Shown: positions 8,689 through 17,352 of the stretch, one piece after another
Layout of the letters: every line of letters begins with the position of its first letter
How positions within the stretch are numbered: the stretch's first letter is position 1
From: Rhizobium sp. AC27/96
GTDB taxonomy: Bacteria > Pseudomonadota > Alphaproteobacteria > Rhizobiales > Rhizobiaceae
Length of the DNA: 64,000 nt
Direction of reading: 5' to 3'
NCBI RefSeq assembly: GCF_001692325.1
Contig: NZ_LXKN01000001.1
Location: 806,001 to 870,000 of the forward strand
The notes under the pieces: generated by a model
Told to the model about the DNA's origin: nothing
The model's input: only the letters and a program-made list of their open reading frames with translations
Databases searched by the model: none
Translations under genes and position numbers: made by a program

Positions 8689-9561
8689 TTAGTCCCGATC
8701 AAGCACGATGCGCAGCCGTCCGGCCAGATCCTGGATATATTGCCAGGCGACGCGGCCAGACCGGGCGCCGCGCGTGGTCGCCCATTCCAGCGCCTCGTGG
8801 TGCATCCGGGCACGATCGAGGTCGAGTTTGAAATGATCGGCATAGGCATCGATCATCACCAGATAGTCTTCCTGGCTGCATTTGTGGAAACCGAGCCAGA
8901 GCCCGAAGCGATCGGAAAGCGACACCTTCTCTTCCACGGCCTCGGATGGATTGATCGCCGTTGATTGCTCGTTCTCCATCATATGGCGCGGCAGCAGATG
9001 GCGGCGATTGGACGTGGCATAGAACAAGACGTTGTCCGGCCGTCCTTCGACGCCGCCGTCCAGCGCTGCCTTCAGCGATTTGTAAGCGGTATCGTCGTGA
9101 TCGAAGGAAAGGTCGTCGCAGAAAATGATGATGCGGTGCGGCGTAGCCTTCAATATGTCGAGCAGCACCGGCAGCGAAGAAATGTCTTCGCGATGCACCT
9201 CGATCAATTTGAGCGAGATGCCGGTGGCGCGGCGTACATCCTCGTGCACCGCCTTGACGAGCGAGGATTTGCCCATGCCGCGCGCACCCCAGAGCAGGAC
9301 GTTGTTTGCGGCAAAGCCGTCGGCAAAGCGCAGCGTGTTTTCGTGCAGAATATCGCGGACGTGATCGACGCCGCGAATGAGCGTCAGCGCCACGCGATTT
9401 GGCCGCGGCACTGGTTGCAGATGGAGCCGGGCAGGCGCCCAGACGAAGCAGTCGGCAGCGTTCCAATCGTTGACAGCCGGAGCAGGGCCGGCCAGACGTT
9501 CAACCGCGTCGGCGAGGCGTCGGACTTCGGCAAGGATCAGGGCGTTTTGGTCTTCAGTCAC
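8689..9561 (-). CDS. DUF815 family AAA-type ATPase
   Basis: This 290-residue cytoplasmic protein belongs to the DUF815 ATPase family. It has a Walker A motif (WGARGMGKSSLVKA, near residues 112-125), a Walker B-like IIIFCDDLSFD and a sensor-type segment LFYATSNRRHLLP. The family is widespread in proteobacteria but has no settled role that I know. The GTG start at 9561 is supported by a strong AGGAGG six bases upstream. It is a single-gene unit, convergent with nlpD and divergent from yajC. Confidence 0.85.
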   Translation of the reverse strand: MTEDQNALILAEVRRLADAVERLAGPAPAVNDWNAADCFVWAPARLHLQPVPRPNRVALTLIRGVDHVRDILHENTLRFADGFAANNVLLWGARGMGKSSLVKAVHEDVRRATGISLKLIEVHREDISSLPVLLDILKATPHRIIIFCDDLSFDHDDTAYKSLKAALDGGVEGRPDNVLFYATSNRRHLLPRHMMENEQSTAINPSEAVEEKVSLSDRFGLWLGFHKCSQEDYLVMIDAYADHFKLDLDRARMHHEALEWATTRGARSGRVAWQYIQDLAGRLRIVLDRD

Positions 9562-9768
9562 CGTTTTCCTCCTGAATAATGATCAAGAAAGTCGTAGAAT
9601 GCGCGCGCTGTCTTGCCGGGTATCATGCTCCATCCGGAGCTGAAAGGCTAAGACACCGGGAAAACGGTACGGTTGGCGGCTGTTTTTGTTGCAATCGCCA
9701 TGCGCGTAACTATATTCCGGCCACCTAACGCGGGGCCTGTTACCGCAAGGAGTTCAAGGGAGTTCTCG

Positions 9769-10116
9769 ATGTTTATTACCAACGCATATGCGCAGAGCGC
9801 GACAGATTCGGCAGCCGGTGTCTTCGGTGGTTCCGGTTTCGAAATGATCATCCTGTTTGTGCCGCTGATGGTCGTTTGGTATTTCCTTCTCATCCGTCCG
9901 CAGCGCGCGCAGGCAAAGAAGCGTGACGAGATCCTGAAGAACATTCGCCGCGGCGATCAGATCGTCACCAGCGGTATCGTCGGCAAGGTCACGAAGGTCA
10001 TCGACGACAAGGAACTCGAAGTCGAGATTGCCGACGGCGTGCGCATCCGCGTTGTCCGCAGTGCGATTTCGGAAGTTCGCGTCAAGGGTGAGCCTGTCAA
10101 GGCTGACGCTGCGTAA
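9769..10116 (+). CDS. yajC: Preprotein translocase subunit YajC
   Basis: YajC associates with SecDF at the inner membrane. The 115-residue protein begins MFITNAYAQ, a typical alphaproteobacterial start. It has a single membrane helix (GFEMIILFVPLMVVWYFLLIRPQ) ending in the signature FLLIRPQRAQAKKRDE, then a soluble domain with GDQIVTSGIVGKV. I chose ATG 9769 for its AAGGGAG ribosome site; the frame extends upstream without conserved residues. It is followed by secDF after 155 bp. Confidence 0.95.
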   Translation: MFITNAYAQSATDSAAGVFGGSGFEMIILFVPLMVVWYFLLIRPQRAQAKKRDEILKNIRRGDQIVTSGIVGKVTKVIDDKELEVEIADGVRIRVVRSAISEVRVKGEPVKADAA

Positions 10117-10271
10117 GCTTCTCTCGTGCAGGCAGCTCGCCTGGCCTGTGCATGTCCTCGAAAATCGGAATCGACTTTCTTGATGGATTATGCACAAATT
10201 CAAGGTGTTACTGCGCCCGTCGCATTTCCTGCTGAAAGCGGGGCGCAGTAGAGAAGCCCAAACTCGAGAGA

Positions 10272-12818
10272 ATGATGCTGCAAGTCTCCTGGTGGAAGAC
10301 CACCCTGATCTGGTTCGTCGTTCTCTTGAGCGTGCTGCTTGCCGCTCCCAACCTGCTTGGCGAGCGCGCTCTTTCCTCTCTTCCGACATGGTGGGCGCAC
10401 AGAAAGATCGAGCTTGGGCTCGATCTTCGCGGCGGCTCGCATCTCCTGCTCAAGATCGAGCGGGATGATGTCGAGAAGGATCGCCTGGAAGCCATCGTCG
10501 GCGATATCGGAACGCGGCTGCGTATTGTCAATGTCGCCTATTCCGGCCTGACCGGAACCGGCCGGAAGATCCAGCTTCGCATCAATGATCCTGCGCAGGT
10601 TCAGGCCGCTGTAACCGCATTGCGTCCGCTCACCACCGGCTCGGACAAACCGGCCGTCACGCTTTCCCAGGGTGATGCCGGCGCATTGACGCTCGATATC
10701 ACCGATGCGGATATCGACAGCCACGTGTCTGCGGCGGTTGCCCGGTCGATCCGGGTCATTCGCAACCGAATTGCACAGCTTGGGGTCGGCGAGCCCCTGA
10801 TCCGCAGCCAGGGGCGGGATCGCATCATCGTGCAGGTGCCTGATCTCGCAGATCCGCAGCGGTTGAAGAACCTGCTCGGTCAGCCGGCTCAGCTCAGCTT
10901 TCGCCTCGTCGATCAATCGATGACGGTCCAGAATGCCATGGATGGCCAGCCGCCGGCCGGCACCGACGTCATGTTTTCCGAAGATGACCCACCGGTCGGC
11001 TATCTCGTCCAACGCCAGCCCATCCTCTCCAATGTGGATTTTGCCGACGCGGTTGCCGTGGTCAACAATCAGAACAATGGCGGCACGACCTCCGTCAAGC
11101 TGACGCAGGAAGCGGCCCACCGGTTCGCGCAAGCAACCGCAAGCAATCTCGGCAGGGTCATCGTCGTCGTGCTCGATGATCAGGTCATCTCTGCTGCTGC
11201 CCTTAAAACCGTGATCGCAACGGGCGAGGTCGATGTCCCCGGAGATTTCACGGCTCAGGGAGCCCAGGATCTGGCTGTGATGATCAAGAGCGGGCCTTTG
11301 CCCGCGACGTTGACAACCGTCGAGGAGCGAACCATCCAGCCGGGTCTCGGCGGCGACACCGCGCGTTACGGCATCATAGCCTGCATCGCCGCCGCGGTTT
11401 TCGTCGCTGCGTTGATGATCGGCTTTTATCGTCTCCTCGGCATTGCCGCGACCATCGCGCTCGTCATCAATATCGTCATGGTGCTGGCGATCATGGGGTT
11501 GCTCGGCATAGCGCTGACGCTGCCGGGCGTCGCCGCTATCGTCCTGATCATCGGTATCGGGCTGGATGCCATGGTGCTGATCTATGAGCGCGTGCGTGAG
11601 GAAGAGAAGAAGACGCATCTCCTCGTCGACGCGCTGCGCCATGGTTTCAACCGGGCGGCTGCGACCGTGGCCGATGCCAATCTGACCGTGCTTATCGTTG
11701 CGGCCATTCTTTTCTATGCCAGCAGCGGCTCGGTGCGTGGTTTCGCCGCGACCCTTATCATCGGCGTGTTCACCACCTTTTTTACCTCCTGCTTCGTCAC
11801 GCGTTCGCTCATCGATATGTGGATATCGCACCGCAAGCCGCGCACCCTGCTGGTCGGTGTGCGCAGCGGCATTTTCGACAATGCCAACATCCGTTTCATG
11901 GGCATCCGGCGCTATACGTTCACCGTCTCGGCCGCCCTGGCGGTGGCAACGCTTGTTGCCTTCGCGACGATCGGAATGCATCTCGGCATCGATTTTGCCG
12001 GCGGTTCCATCATCGAAGTTCGCGCCAAGCAGGGTCTCGCGGACCCGGCAAATATCCAGTCACGCCTTCAGGATATTATTCCAGGGGATGTGCGGGTGGA
12101 ACGGCTCGCCGATCGGCTCGGCGCGGTCATCCGGGTGCATGCCCAGGAGGGTGGCGAAAATGCCGAGCAATCGGCGGTAACCCTCGTGCGCGAGGAATTG
12201 GGCAAGGATTACGACTTCTCCCGCGTGGAAGTGGTTGGCCCCGCTGTTTCCGGTGAAATCACCACGACGGCTTCGCTTGCCGTGCTGGCGGCCCTGATTG
12301 CCATTCTCGTCTACATATGGCTGCGCTTCGAGTGGCAGTTCGCAGTCGGCGCGATCATCGCGACCTTGCATGACGTCATCCTGACACTCGGCCTCTTCGT
12401 TCTGACCGGCATGGAATTCAACATGACGAGTATTGCGGCGATCCTGACCATTGTCGGTTATTCGCTGAACGATACGGTTGTCGTCTATGACCGCATGCGT
12501 GAGAACCTCAAGCGCTATTCGCAGATGCCTTTGCCGATCCTGATCGATGCCTCCATCAATCAGACACTATCGCGGACCATTCTCACATCGGCGACGACGC
12601 TTCTGGCGTTGCTCGCACTCTACATCTTCGGTGGCGAAGTGATCCGTGCCTTCACCTTCGTGCTGCTTTTCGGTGTCGCAGTCGGCACTTTTTCGTCGAT
12701 TTATATTGCGGCGCCCGTGCTGATCCTGTTCAAGCTGCGGCCGGACAAGTTCCAAACCGGCGGTGAAAGCTCAGGCCCCGCCGCCGGCGACATTCAGTCA
12801 GGCAAACCAGCGGTGTGA
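10272..12818 (+). CDS. secDF: Fused protein translocase subunits SecD and SecF
   Basis: SecDF uses the proton motive force to pull exported proteins from the SecYEG channel. At 848 residues this is a single-chain SecD-SecF fusion. The SecD half has an N-terminal helix, the D1 motif LGLDLRGGSHLLLKI at about 48-62, a large periplasmic domain and six C-terminal helices with GIGLDAMVLIYERVREE. The SecF half begins near residue 540 and contains GIDFAGGSIIEVR and SLNDTVVVYDRMREN. Fusion is common in rhizobia, whereas E. coli has separate genes. The stop is 4 bp before the next start codon, so the NDUFAF3-like gene is cotranscribed. Confidence 0.96.
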   Translation: MMLQVSWWKTTLIWFVVLLSVLLAAPNLLGERALSSLPTWWAHRKIELGLDLRGGSHLLLKIERDDVEKDRLEAIVGDIGTRLRIVNVAYSGLTGTGRKIQLRINDPAQVQAAVTALRPLTTGSDKPAVTLSQGDAGALTLDITDADIDSHVSAAVARSIRVIRNRIAQLGVGEPLIRSQGRDRIIVQVPDLADPQRLKNLLGQPAQLSFRLVDQSMTVQNAMDGQPPAGTDVMFSEDDPPVGYLVQRQPILSNVDFADAVAVVNNQNNGGTTSVKLTQEAAHRFAQATASNLGRVIVVVLDDQVISAAALKTVIATGEVDVPGDFTAQGAQDLAVMIKSGPLPATLTTVEERTIQPGLGGDTARYGIIACIAAAVFVAALMIGFYRLLGIAATIALVINIVMVLAIMGLLGIALTLPGVAAIVLIIGIGLDAMVLIYERVREEEKKTHLLVDALRHGFNRAAATVADANLTVLIVAAILFYASSGSVRGFAATLIIGVFTTFFTSCFVTRSLIDMWISHRKPRTLLVGVRSGIFDNANIRFMGIRRYTFTVSAALAVATLVAFATIGMHLGIDFAGGSIIEVRAKQGLADPANIQSRLQDIIPGDVRVERLADRLGAVIRVHAQEGGENAEQSAVTLVREELGKDYDFSRVEVVGPAVSGEITTTASLAVLAALIAILVYIWLRFEWQFAVGAIIATLHDVILTLGLFVLTGMEFNMTSIAAILTIVGYSLNDTVVVYDRMRENLKRYSQMPLPILIDASINQTLSRTILTSATTLLALLALYIFGGEVIRAFTFVLLFGVAVGTFSSIYIAAPVLILFKLRPDKFQTGGESSGPAAGDIQSGKPAV

Positions 12819-12822
12819 TACA

Positions 12823-13209
12823 TTGGCAAAAGGTATAGAAATCCGGAAAGCGCATTTCCCCGGGCGCGCACCGATCGACGCTTACGGCAATGGCGGTTTC
12901 CGCTTCGCCGACATGTCGCATCGCGGCTCGTTGCTCTGCCTGCCCTCGGGCATTTACGGCTGGGATATGTTGCTGGGCGACGCGCTGACACCGGATCGCT
13001 TCCAGAAGGTGCTCGACGAGGCCGCGCAGATCGAGGTTCTGCTTGTCGGCACCGGCATGGAACTGCGACCTCTGCCGGCTGATCTGAAGGCGGCCCTGCG
13101 CGCCCGGCAGATTTCCTCCGATCCGATGAGCACCGGAGCGGCTGTTCGCACGTTCAATATCATGCTGTCCGAGTCGCGTGCCGTCGCTGCTGCGCTGATT
13201 GCAGTTTGA
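12823..13209 (+). CDS. Mth938-like (DUF498) protein, homologue of complex I assembly factor NDUFAF3
   Basis: The 128-residue protein has the Mth938/AAMDC fold signature: PGRAPIDAYGNGGFRF, then LCLPSGIYGW and LLVGTGMELRPLP. In mitochondria the homologue NDUFAF3 assists early assembly of NADH dehydrogenase, and bacterial members sit beside Sec genes. The start is the TTG at 12823, giving MAKGIEIRKAHFPG; it begins 4 bp after the secDF stop, and the frame is open farther upstream only inside secDF. Its stop lies 17 bp before the ATG of the NDUFAF6-like gene. A role in complex I assembly here is inference from homology. Confidence 0.8.
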   Translation: MAKGIEIRKAHFPGRAPIDAYGNGGFRFADMSHRGSLLCLPSGIYGWDMLLGDALTPDRFQKVLDEAAQIEVLLVGTGMELRPLPADLKAALRARQISSDPMSTGAAVRTFNIMLSESRAVAAALIAV

Positions 13210-13226
13210 CCTCCGGATCACTCGAC

Positions 13227-14087
13227 ATGACCACATCAGCTACGCCGCGGAGCAATCGGGACATCTGCCTCGCCACGCTTCGAGATACCGATCGCGATCG
13301 TTATCTTGCCTGCCTGTTGGCGCCGGAGGAAAAGCGCCCGGCACTTGCCGCGCTTTACGCCTTCAATGCCGAATTGGCCCGCGTGCGCGACCTCGTGCAT
13401 GAGCCGCTGCCCGGCGAAGTGCGAATGCAATACTGGCGCGATCTCCTCGAAGGGCAGGCCCATGGCTCGAGCGAAGCCAATCCCATTGCCGCCGAACTTC
13501 TGACGGCCATTGAACAATACCGCCTGCCGCGCCAGACGCTGATCGACATGATCGACGCGCGCATCTTCGATCTCTACGACGATCCGATGGAGACGCGTGG
13601 CAATCTGGAAGGCTATGCCGGGGAAACGGCGTCAGCGCTCATTCAGCTTGCGAGCCTGGTCCTGTCACCGGATGAGGCGAAGCGTTCCGCTGATATTGCC
13701 GGCCATGCCGGTGTCGCGCAGGCGATCGGCGGCTTGCTGCTGTTGATGCCGCTCCAGCGCCATCGCGGCCAACTCTACTTGCCGCTCGAGATTCTTGCAG
13801 CAACAGGCCTTGATCGGGATAGTTTCCTGGCCGGTGAGGACAAGGCACGCATTTCAGCCGCGATCGAGGCGTTCGCGGGTCTTGGCCGTGAGCATCTGGC
13901 CAAGGCGAGGGCGGCAGGCACGATACCGCCTGCGGTATTTCCAGCCTTCTTGCCCGTAGCCCTTGCCGAGCCTGCCTTGAAAAAAGCGCAGAAATTGGGA
14001 GCCGGTCTCTTCGACCATCCGCTGGCGCTGCCGCAATGGCGGCGGCAGATGCGCATGGCGCTGGCCTCTATTACAAAGAAAATCTAA
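13227..14087 (+). CDS. Phytoene/squalene synthase-fold protein, NDUFAF6-like, catalytic aspartates absent
   Basis: The 286-residue protein belongs to the squalene/phytoene synthase superfamily (LAALYAFNAELARVRD near residues 40-55; GQLYLPLEILAATGL near 181-195). Both prenyl-diphosphate-binding Asp-rich motifs are missing. The first aligns to FNAELAR where enzymes have a DDxxD, and the second to LLMPLQRHRGQLYLP where enzymes have RDVxxD. This matches NDUFAF6, a mitochondrial complex I assembly factor, better than a carotenoid enzyme, and no carotenoid genes are nearby. I use ATG 13227; an upstream TTG at 13206 would overlap the previous gene. Confidence 0.75.
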   Translation: MTTSATPRSNRDICLATLRDTDRDRYLACLLAPEEKRPALAALYAFNAELARVRDLVHEPLPGEVRMQYWRDLLEGQAHGSSEANPIAAELLTAIEQYRLPRQTLIDMIDARIFDLYDDPMETRGNLEGYAGETASALIQLASLVLSPDEAKRSADIAGHAGVAQAIGGLLLLMPLQRHRGQLYLPLEILAATGLDRDSFLAGEDKARISAAIEAFAGLGREHLAKARAAGTIPPAVFPAFLPVALAEPALKKAQKLGAGLFDHPLALPQWRRQMRMALASITKKI

Positions 14088-14165
14088 AATAACATCACGC
14101 TCGCGCAAGTCTCGGCGTTTATGGAGATGGGCGGGCACTTGATTTATTTTTCAGGGGGAGCTGCC

Positions 14166-14627
14166 GTGGGCATTATCGTCTGGTGCGTACTTTTCGCGAT
14201 TGTCGTCTTCTTCGCTTTCTTCGCGACGCGCATGGCTTCGCAGAACAAGGAAGACGGTCTGCACGATACCGGCCTTGCGATTATCGAGTTCGGCCGCGCT
14301 TTTCCAACCGAGGCGATCAGGCAACTGCAGACGACAGCCAACGGGCAGGCAGTCTTCGTACGCCTGCATGACGACAAGGCTGGCTTCATGCGCAGCCTTC
14401 GAAATCATTTCAGCGTCCACCTGATCGAGCCGGGCCGGGCGCATGCCAGGGATTCGGGCACCGGCCGTGGTCTGGCGGTCGAGTTTCTCGATGCTCCCCA
14501 TCACAATGGAACGTTCGAATTTGCAACTCCGGCCGAAGCGGCGGAAGTCTCTCTTTGGCTGCTCGGCAATTATGTGGCTGGCGAAAATTCCAAGCCGGCA
14601 GAGTTGATGCCGCCGGCCAAGGCCTGA
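14166..14627 (+). CDS. Membrane-anchored protein of unknown function
   Basis: I do not recognise a named family. The 153-residue product has one N-terminal membrane helix (IIVWCVLFAIVVFFAFFATRM), followed by a soluble domain of about 125 residues with LAIIEFGRAFPTEAIRQL and GLAVEFLDAPHHNGTFEFATPAEAAEVSLWLLGNY. The GTG at 14166 is chosen because an exceptionally strong GGGGGAG lies 5 bases upstream; longer starts at 14121 lack one. It follows the NDUFAF6-like gene by 78 bp and faces trmFO. Codon pattern resembles its neighbours, so it is probably a conserved rhizobial protein. Confidence 0.75.
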   Translation: MGIIVWCVLFAIVVFFAFFATRMASQNKEDGLHDTGLAIIEFGRAFPTEAIRQLQTTANGQAVFVRLHDDKAGFMRSLRNHFSVHLIEPGRAHARDSGTGRGLAVEFLDAPHHNGTFEFATPAEAAEVSLWLLGNYVAGENSKPAELMPPAKA

Positions 14628-14633
14628 GAGATC

Positions 14634-16070
14634 TTAGGCGCTTTCGGCAAGGGCAGGAGCCGGCAGGCCGAGCCATTGAGCGCAATCGCCAAGCGCGCGC
14701 TTGGCGATGAGCTGGCGCTTCATGATGGTCTTGTCCTTGCCGCGAAAGCGCTTGATGCCCTCCGGTCTGACGATCGACCCTGGCTCCAGCTCCGGGAAAA
14801 GCCCGAAATTGATGTTCATCGGCTGGAAGGAGCGCTTGCCCGGCTCCTCGTCGGAGACGATATGGCCGCCGGTGATGTGGTTGAGCAATGAGCCGAGCGC
14901 CGTCGTGGCCGGCGGCAGCGATGGTGTTTCGCCCTTGCGTTCCGCAGCGGCAAAACGTCCGGCGAGCAGCCCGATGCTGGCGCTTTCGACATAGCCTTCG
15001 CAGCCGGTGATCTGGCCGGCGAATCGCAGGCCCGGTCGCGACTTCAGCATCAGCGAGCGGTCGAGCAGCGTCGGGGAGTTGATGTAGGTGTTGCGATGCA
15101 GCCCGCCGAGCCGCGCGAATTCGGCATTCTCAAGGCCGGGAATCAGGCGAAAGATCTCTGCCTGCGCGCCGTATTTCAACTTCGTCTGGAAGCCGACCAT
15201 GTTGTAGAGCGTGCCGAGCGCATTGTCCTGGCGCAGCTGCACGACAGCATAGGCCTTGACTGTGGGGTTATGCGAGTTGGTAAGGCCCATCGGTTTCATC
15301 GGACCGTGGCGCAGTGTTTCGCGTCCGCGCTCGGCCATGACTTCGATCGGCAGGCAACCGTCGAAATAGGGCGTGCCTTCCCATTCCTTGAAGCCCACGG
15401 CGTCGCCGGCGATCAGGGCATCGAGGAAGGCATTGTACTGGGCCTGGTCCATCGGGCAGTTGATATAGTCCTTACCCGTGCCTCCCGGTCCGACCTTGTC
15501 GTAGCGGGACTGATACCAGCAGATGTCCATATTGATGCTGTCGCGATAGACGATCGGCGCGATGGCGTCGAAAAAGGCAAGCGCGTCGGCACCCGTTTCG
15601 GCCCGGATGGCACTGGCAAGACCGGGCGCGGTCAGCGGGCCGGTGGCGATGATCGCCTGGTCCCATTCCTCGGGCGGCAATCCCTGGATTTCCTCGCGGA
15701 CAACGGTGATCAGCGGATGGGTCGCGATCGCCTGGGTTACGGCTGCGGAAAAACCGTCGCGATCGACAGCAAGGGCTCCACCGGCCGGTACCTGATGTCG
15801 ATCCGCGCACGCCATGATCAGCGAGCCGGCCATGCGCATCTCTGCATGGATGACGCCGACCGCGTTGCTCGTGGCGTCGTCGGAGCGGAACGAGTTGGAG
15901 CACACCAGCTCGGCAAGATCGTCGGTCTTGTGTGCCTCGGTGCCGCGCACGCCACGCATCTCGTGCAGGATGACGGGCACGCCGGCGCTGGCGATCTGCC
16001 AGGCGGCTTCGGAGCCTGCGAGGCCGCCGCCGATGATATGAATAGGGGAGTGAGAGCTGGTCTGTGTCAT
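14634..16070 (-). CDS. trmFO: Methylenetetrahydrofolate--tRNA-(uracil-5-)-methyltransferase TrmFO
   Basis: TrmFO makes 5-methyluridine at position 54 of tRNA using methylene-THF and FADH2. The 478-residue protein has the FAD-binding [14 protein letters not shown] at the N-terminus, and then [25 protein letters not shown], which contains the catalytic Cys region. It ends with the [17 protein letters not shown] and [10 protein letters not shown] blocks. The ATG at 16070 gives [16 protein letters not shown]; a longer frame upstream is unconserved. It is monocistronic, converging with the membrane-anchored unknown. Confidence 0.95.
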   Translation of the reverse strand: MTQTSSHSPIHIIGGGLAGSEAAWQIASAGVPVILHEMRGVRGTEAHKTDDLAELVCSNSFRSDDATSNAVGVIHAEMRMAGSLIMACADRHQVPAGGALAVDRDGFSAAVTQAIATHPLITVVREEIQGLPPEEWDQAIIATGPLTAPGLASAIRAETGADALAFFDAIAPIVYRDSINMDICWYQSRYDKVGPGGTGKDYINCPMDQAQYNAFLDALIAGDAVGFKEWEGTPYFDGCLPIEVMAERGRETLRHGPMKPMGLTNSHNPTVKAYAVVQLRQDNALGTLYNMVGFQTKLKYGAQAEIFRLIPGLENAEFARLGGLHRNTYINSPTLLDRSLMLKSRPGLRFAGQITGCEGYVESASIGLLAGRFAAAERKGETPSLPPATTALGSLLNHITGGHIVSDEEPGKRSFQPMNINFGLFPELEPGSIVRPEGIKRFRGKDKTIMKRQLIAKRALGDCAQWLGLPAPALAESA

Positions 16071-16148
16071 GCGCGCGTCATTATCACGGGCAGGGCGGCG
16101 ATCCAATTGCTTTGCGCAATGACTGGAGCCGAAAATAGCGCTGGAATC

Positions 16149-16172
16149 AAAAACGGCGCCGAAAGGCGCCGT
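16149..16172 (-). terminator. Intrinsic terminator of the first DUF1127 gene
   Basis: Read on the minus strand, stem ACGGCGCC/GGCGCCGT with loop TTTC is followed by a TTTTT run at 16153-16149. It lies 29 bases after the stop codon of the 47-residue DUF1127 gene and before the trmFO promoter region. Confidence 0.85.
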
Positions 16173-16200
16173 CTTGAGGCAGTCTGCAGTTCAATACCGA

Positions 16201-16344
16201 TTAACGGAAAGAACGTGCAGCGATGTTGCGGATTTCGTAGCGGCTAACGCCGATATCCGACAGGGTCTGGCTGGAGAGGTTGCCGAGTTCGTTCAGAGTG
16301 CGGCGGTAGCTGATCCAGTTCTTTGCAATGCGAAGCGGGTTCAT
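16201..16344 (-). CDS. DUF1127 small protein (first copy)
   Basis: A 47-residue arginine-rich protein, MNPLRIAKNWISYRRTLNEL at the start, ending YEIRNIAARSFR. The family signature is the R-x-TLNELGNLSSQTLSDIGVSRYEI stretch. DUF1127 proteins of Agrobacterium and Rhodobacter act in phosphate and carbon metabolism and in RNA-linked stress responses. It has its own intrinsic terminator, and 301 bp upstream lies a second copy in the same orientation. The ATG at 16344 is preceded by an AGGACAAG site. Confidence 0.92.
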   Translation of the reverse strand: MNPLRIAKNWISYRRTLNELGNLSSQTLSDIGVSRYEIRNIAARSFR

Positions 16345-16568
16345 GATCTTGTCCTCAGTATCTTGTTTGCGAGCGGTACGATTACCGCCTCAGCGCTTGC
16401 ACTCTATATAGGCGTGAGAACGTGCTTTGTGCAGTGCAAAGAAAAGGCGTCTGCTATGCATTTGTGCAATATGGCGCCCAAAAAGCCATCAATGCCTAAA
16501 ATTTACATGCCTTGCGTGTCGCGAATAGCTCGGACTAGGTCGCATTATGCTGCAGCTGCACAATGGAC

Positions 16569-16607
16569 AAAAAAGAACGCCCGTCGCGGCGGTCCGCAAC
16601 GGGCGTT
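16569..16607 (-). terminator. Intrinsic terminator of the second DUF1127 gene
   Basis: On the minus strand, AACGCCCGT at 16607-16599 pairs with ACGGGCGTT at 16584-16576 around a GC-rich 14-base loop. A T-rich tract (TTTTTT from 16574) follows. It is 38 bases past the stop codon. Confidence 0.85.
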
Positions 16608-16645
16608 GAGAAGGCTTTCGCTATTGGGCGAAGCCTATCCGGCGA

Positions 16646-16792
16646 TTAGCGGCCGGTGGCTTCGCGAGCAACGCGATGGATGTCAGCGCGGTCGATACCG
16701 AGGTCGTGCAGTTCACGCGAGCTCATGCGGCCGAGTTCGTTGACGGTCTGACGATACTTGCGCCAGTTGTTGAAAGAGCGGGTCAGGTTCAT
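16646..16792 (-). CDS. DUF1127 small protein (second copy)
   Basis: A 48-residue protein, MNLTRSFNNWRKYRQTVNEL at the start, ending DIHRVAREATGR. It is about half identical by eye to the first copy: both share W-x-x-YR-x-T-x-NELG, S-x-x-L-x-D-x-G and an I-R/H tail. The ATG at 16792 follows GAAAGGGA. Each copy has its own promoter-length gap and terminator, so they are independent transcription units rather than an operon. The two differ in the middle (R-M-S-S-R-E-L-H-D versus N-L-S-S-Q-T-L-S-D). Confidence 0.92.
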   Translation of the reverse strand: MNLTRSFNNWRKYRQTVNELGRMSSRELHDLGIDRADIHRVAREATGR

Positions 16793-17229
16793 TTTAGTCC
16801 CTTTCGAGGATTTGAAGATCTCGCGGCCCAGTGATTGGTTCCGCCGTCGATCTGATGCCTCATTATATATGTTGCGCTGAGAGAACTAAAAAGCGCGAAT
16901 GCTTCATGTCACCTATGCGTAAAGTGCAATCCTTGTAGGCGATCTGCCCAAGAAGATGGCTGCTTTATGTGCATATCGCAGCTGAACGAAGAATGCCCTG
17001 AAGAGCTCATTCTCCGGCAAACCTCAGCTTTTCAAGGGCGGTTCTTGCGCTTGCCCACATCCGGCCATGTTTTCGCCAGCCTTGCTATTTTCGGGTAGGT
17101 CTAGTTGCTGGTGTGCGCCTTGCCGGAGATTTTTGATGGGCGCGCTTGGGCTCGACAGGTTTCGTCCCCGCACGACGCTTGATGGCGTCGGAGGACGCGT
17201 CGAGTGGCATATAAACGATTGAAACGGGC
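16793..17229. other. Intergenic region between DUF1127 copy 2 and the sRNA
   Basis: It contains the upstream region of the second DUF1127 gene, with an AT-rich CATTATATATG near 16860 that may be its promoter. Nothing else in it looks like a convincing gene. A 41-codon basic reading frame on the minus strand (17085-17210) is discussed among rejected items. Confidence 0.5.
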
Positions 17230-17352
17230 AAAAAAATAACGCCCACCGCGGGAGGAGGTGCGGCGGGCGTCATTTGTGGTGATTGACGACTGGGAGGAGG
17301 AGTGTCGTCAACCCATCGGAGCGCACTGGGAGGAGGAGTGTGCGGCTCCGAA
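17230..17352 (-). ncRNA. Three-hairpin sRNA with CCUCCUCCC loops, alpha-r14 / NfeR1-like
   Basis: Read on the minus strand, three consecutive stem-loops each expose CCTCCTCCC in the loop. Hairpin 1 (17350-17317) is CGGAGCCGCAC paired with GTGCGCTCCG. Hairpin 2 (17311-17283) is TTGACGAC/GTCGTCAA. Hairpin 3 (17270-17239) is ACGCCCGCCGC/GCGGTGGGCGT and is followed by TATTTTTTT, an intrinsic terminator. Total about 120 nt. This matches the described architecture of the rhizobial alpha-r14 family (NfeR1 in Sinorhizobium), whose identical anti-Shine-Dalgarno loops pair with many ribosome sites. The 5' end is inferred from the first stem; I did not find a clear promoter. Confidence 0.85.

Noticed and set aside
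10200..11981. A 593-codon open frame antisense to secDF
   Set aside because: Fully opposite secDF, no recognisable domain, composition typical of a shadow frame.
17085..17210. A 41-codon basic minus-strand frame just downstream of the sRNA terminator
   Set aside because: Lys/Arg/Pro-rich, weak ribosome site, no family; could be real but evidence is insufficient.
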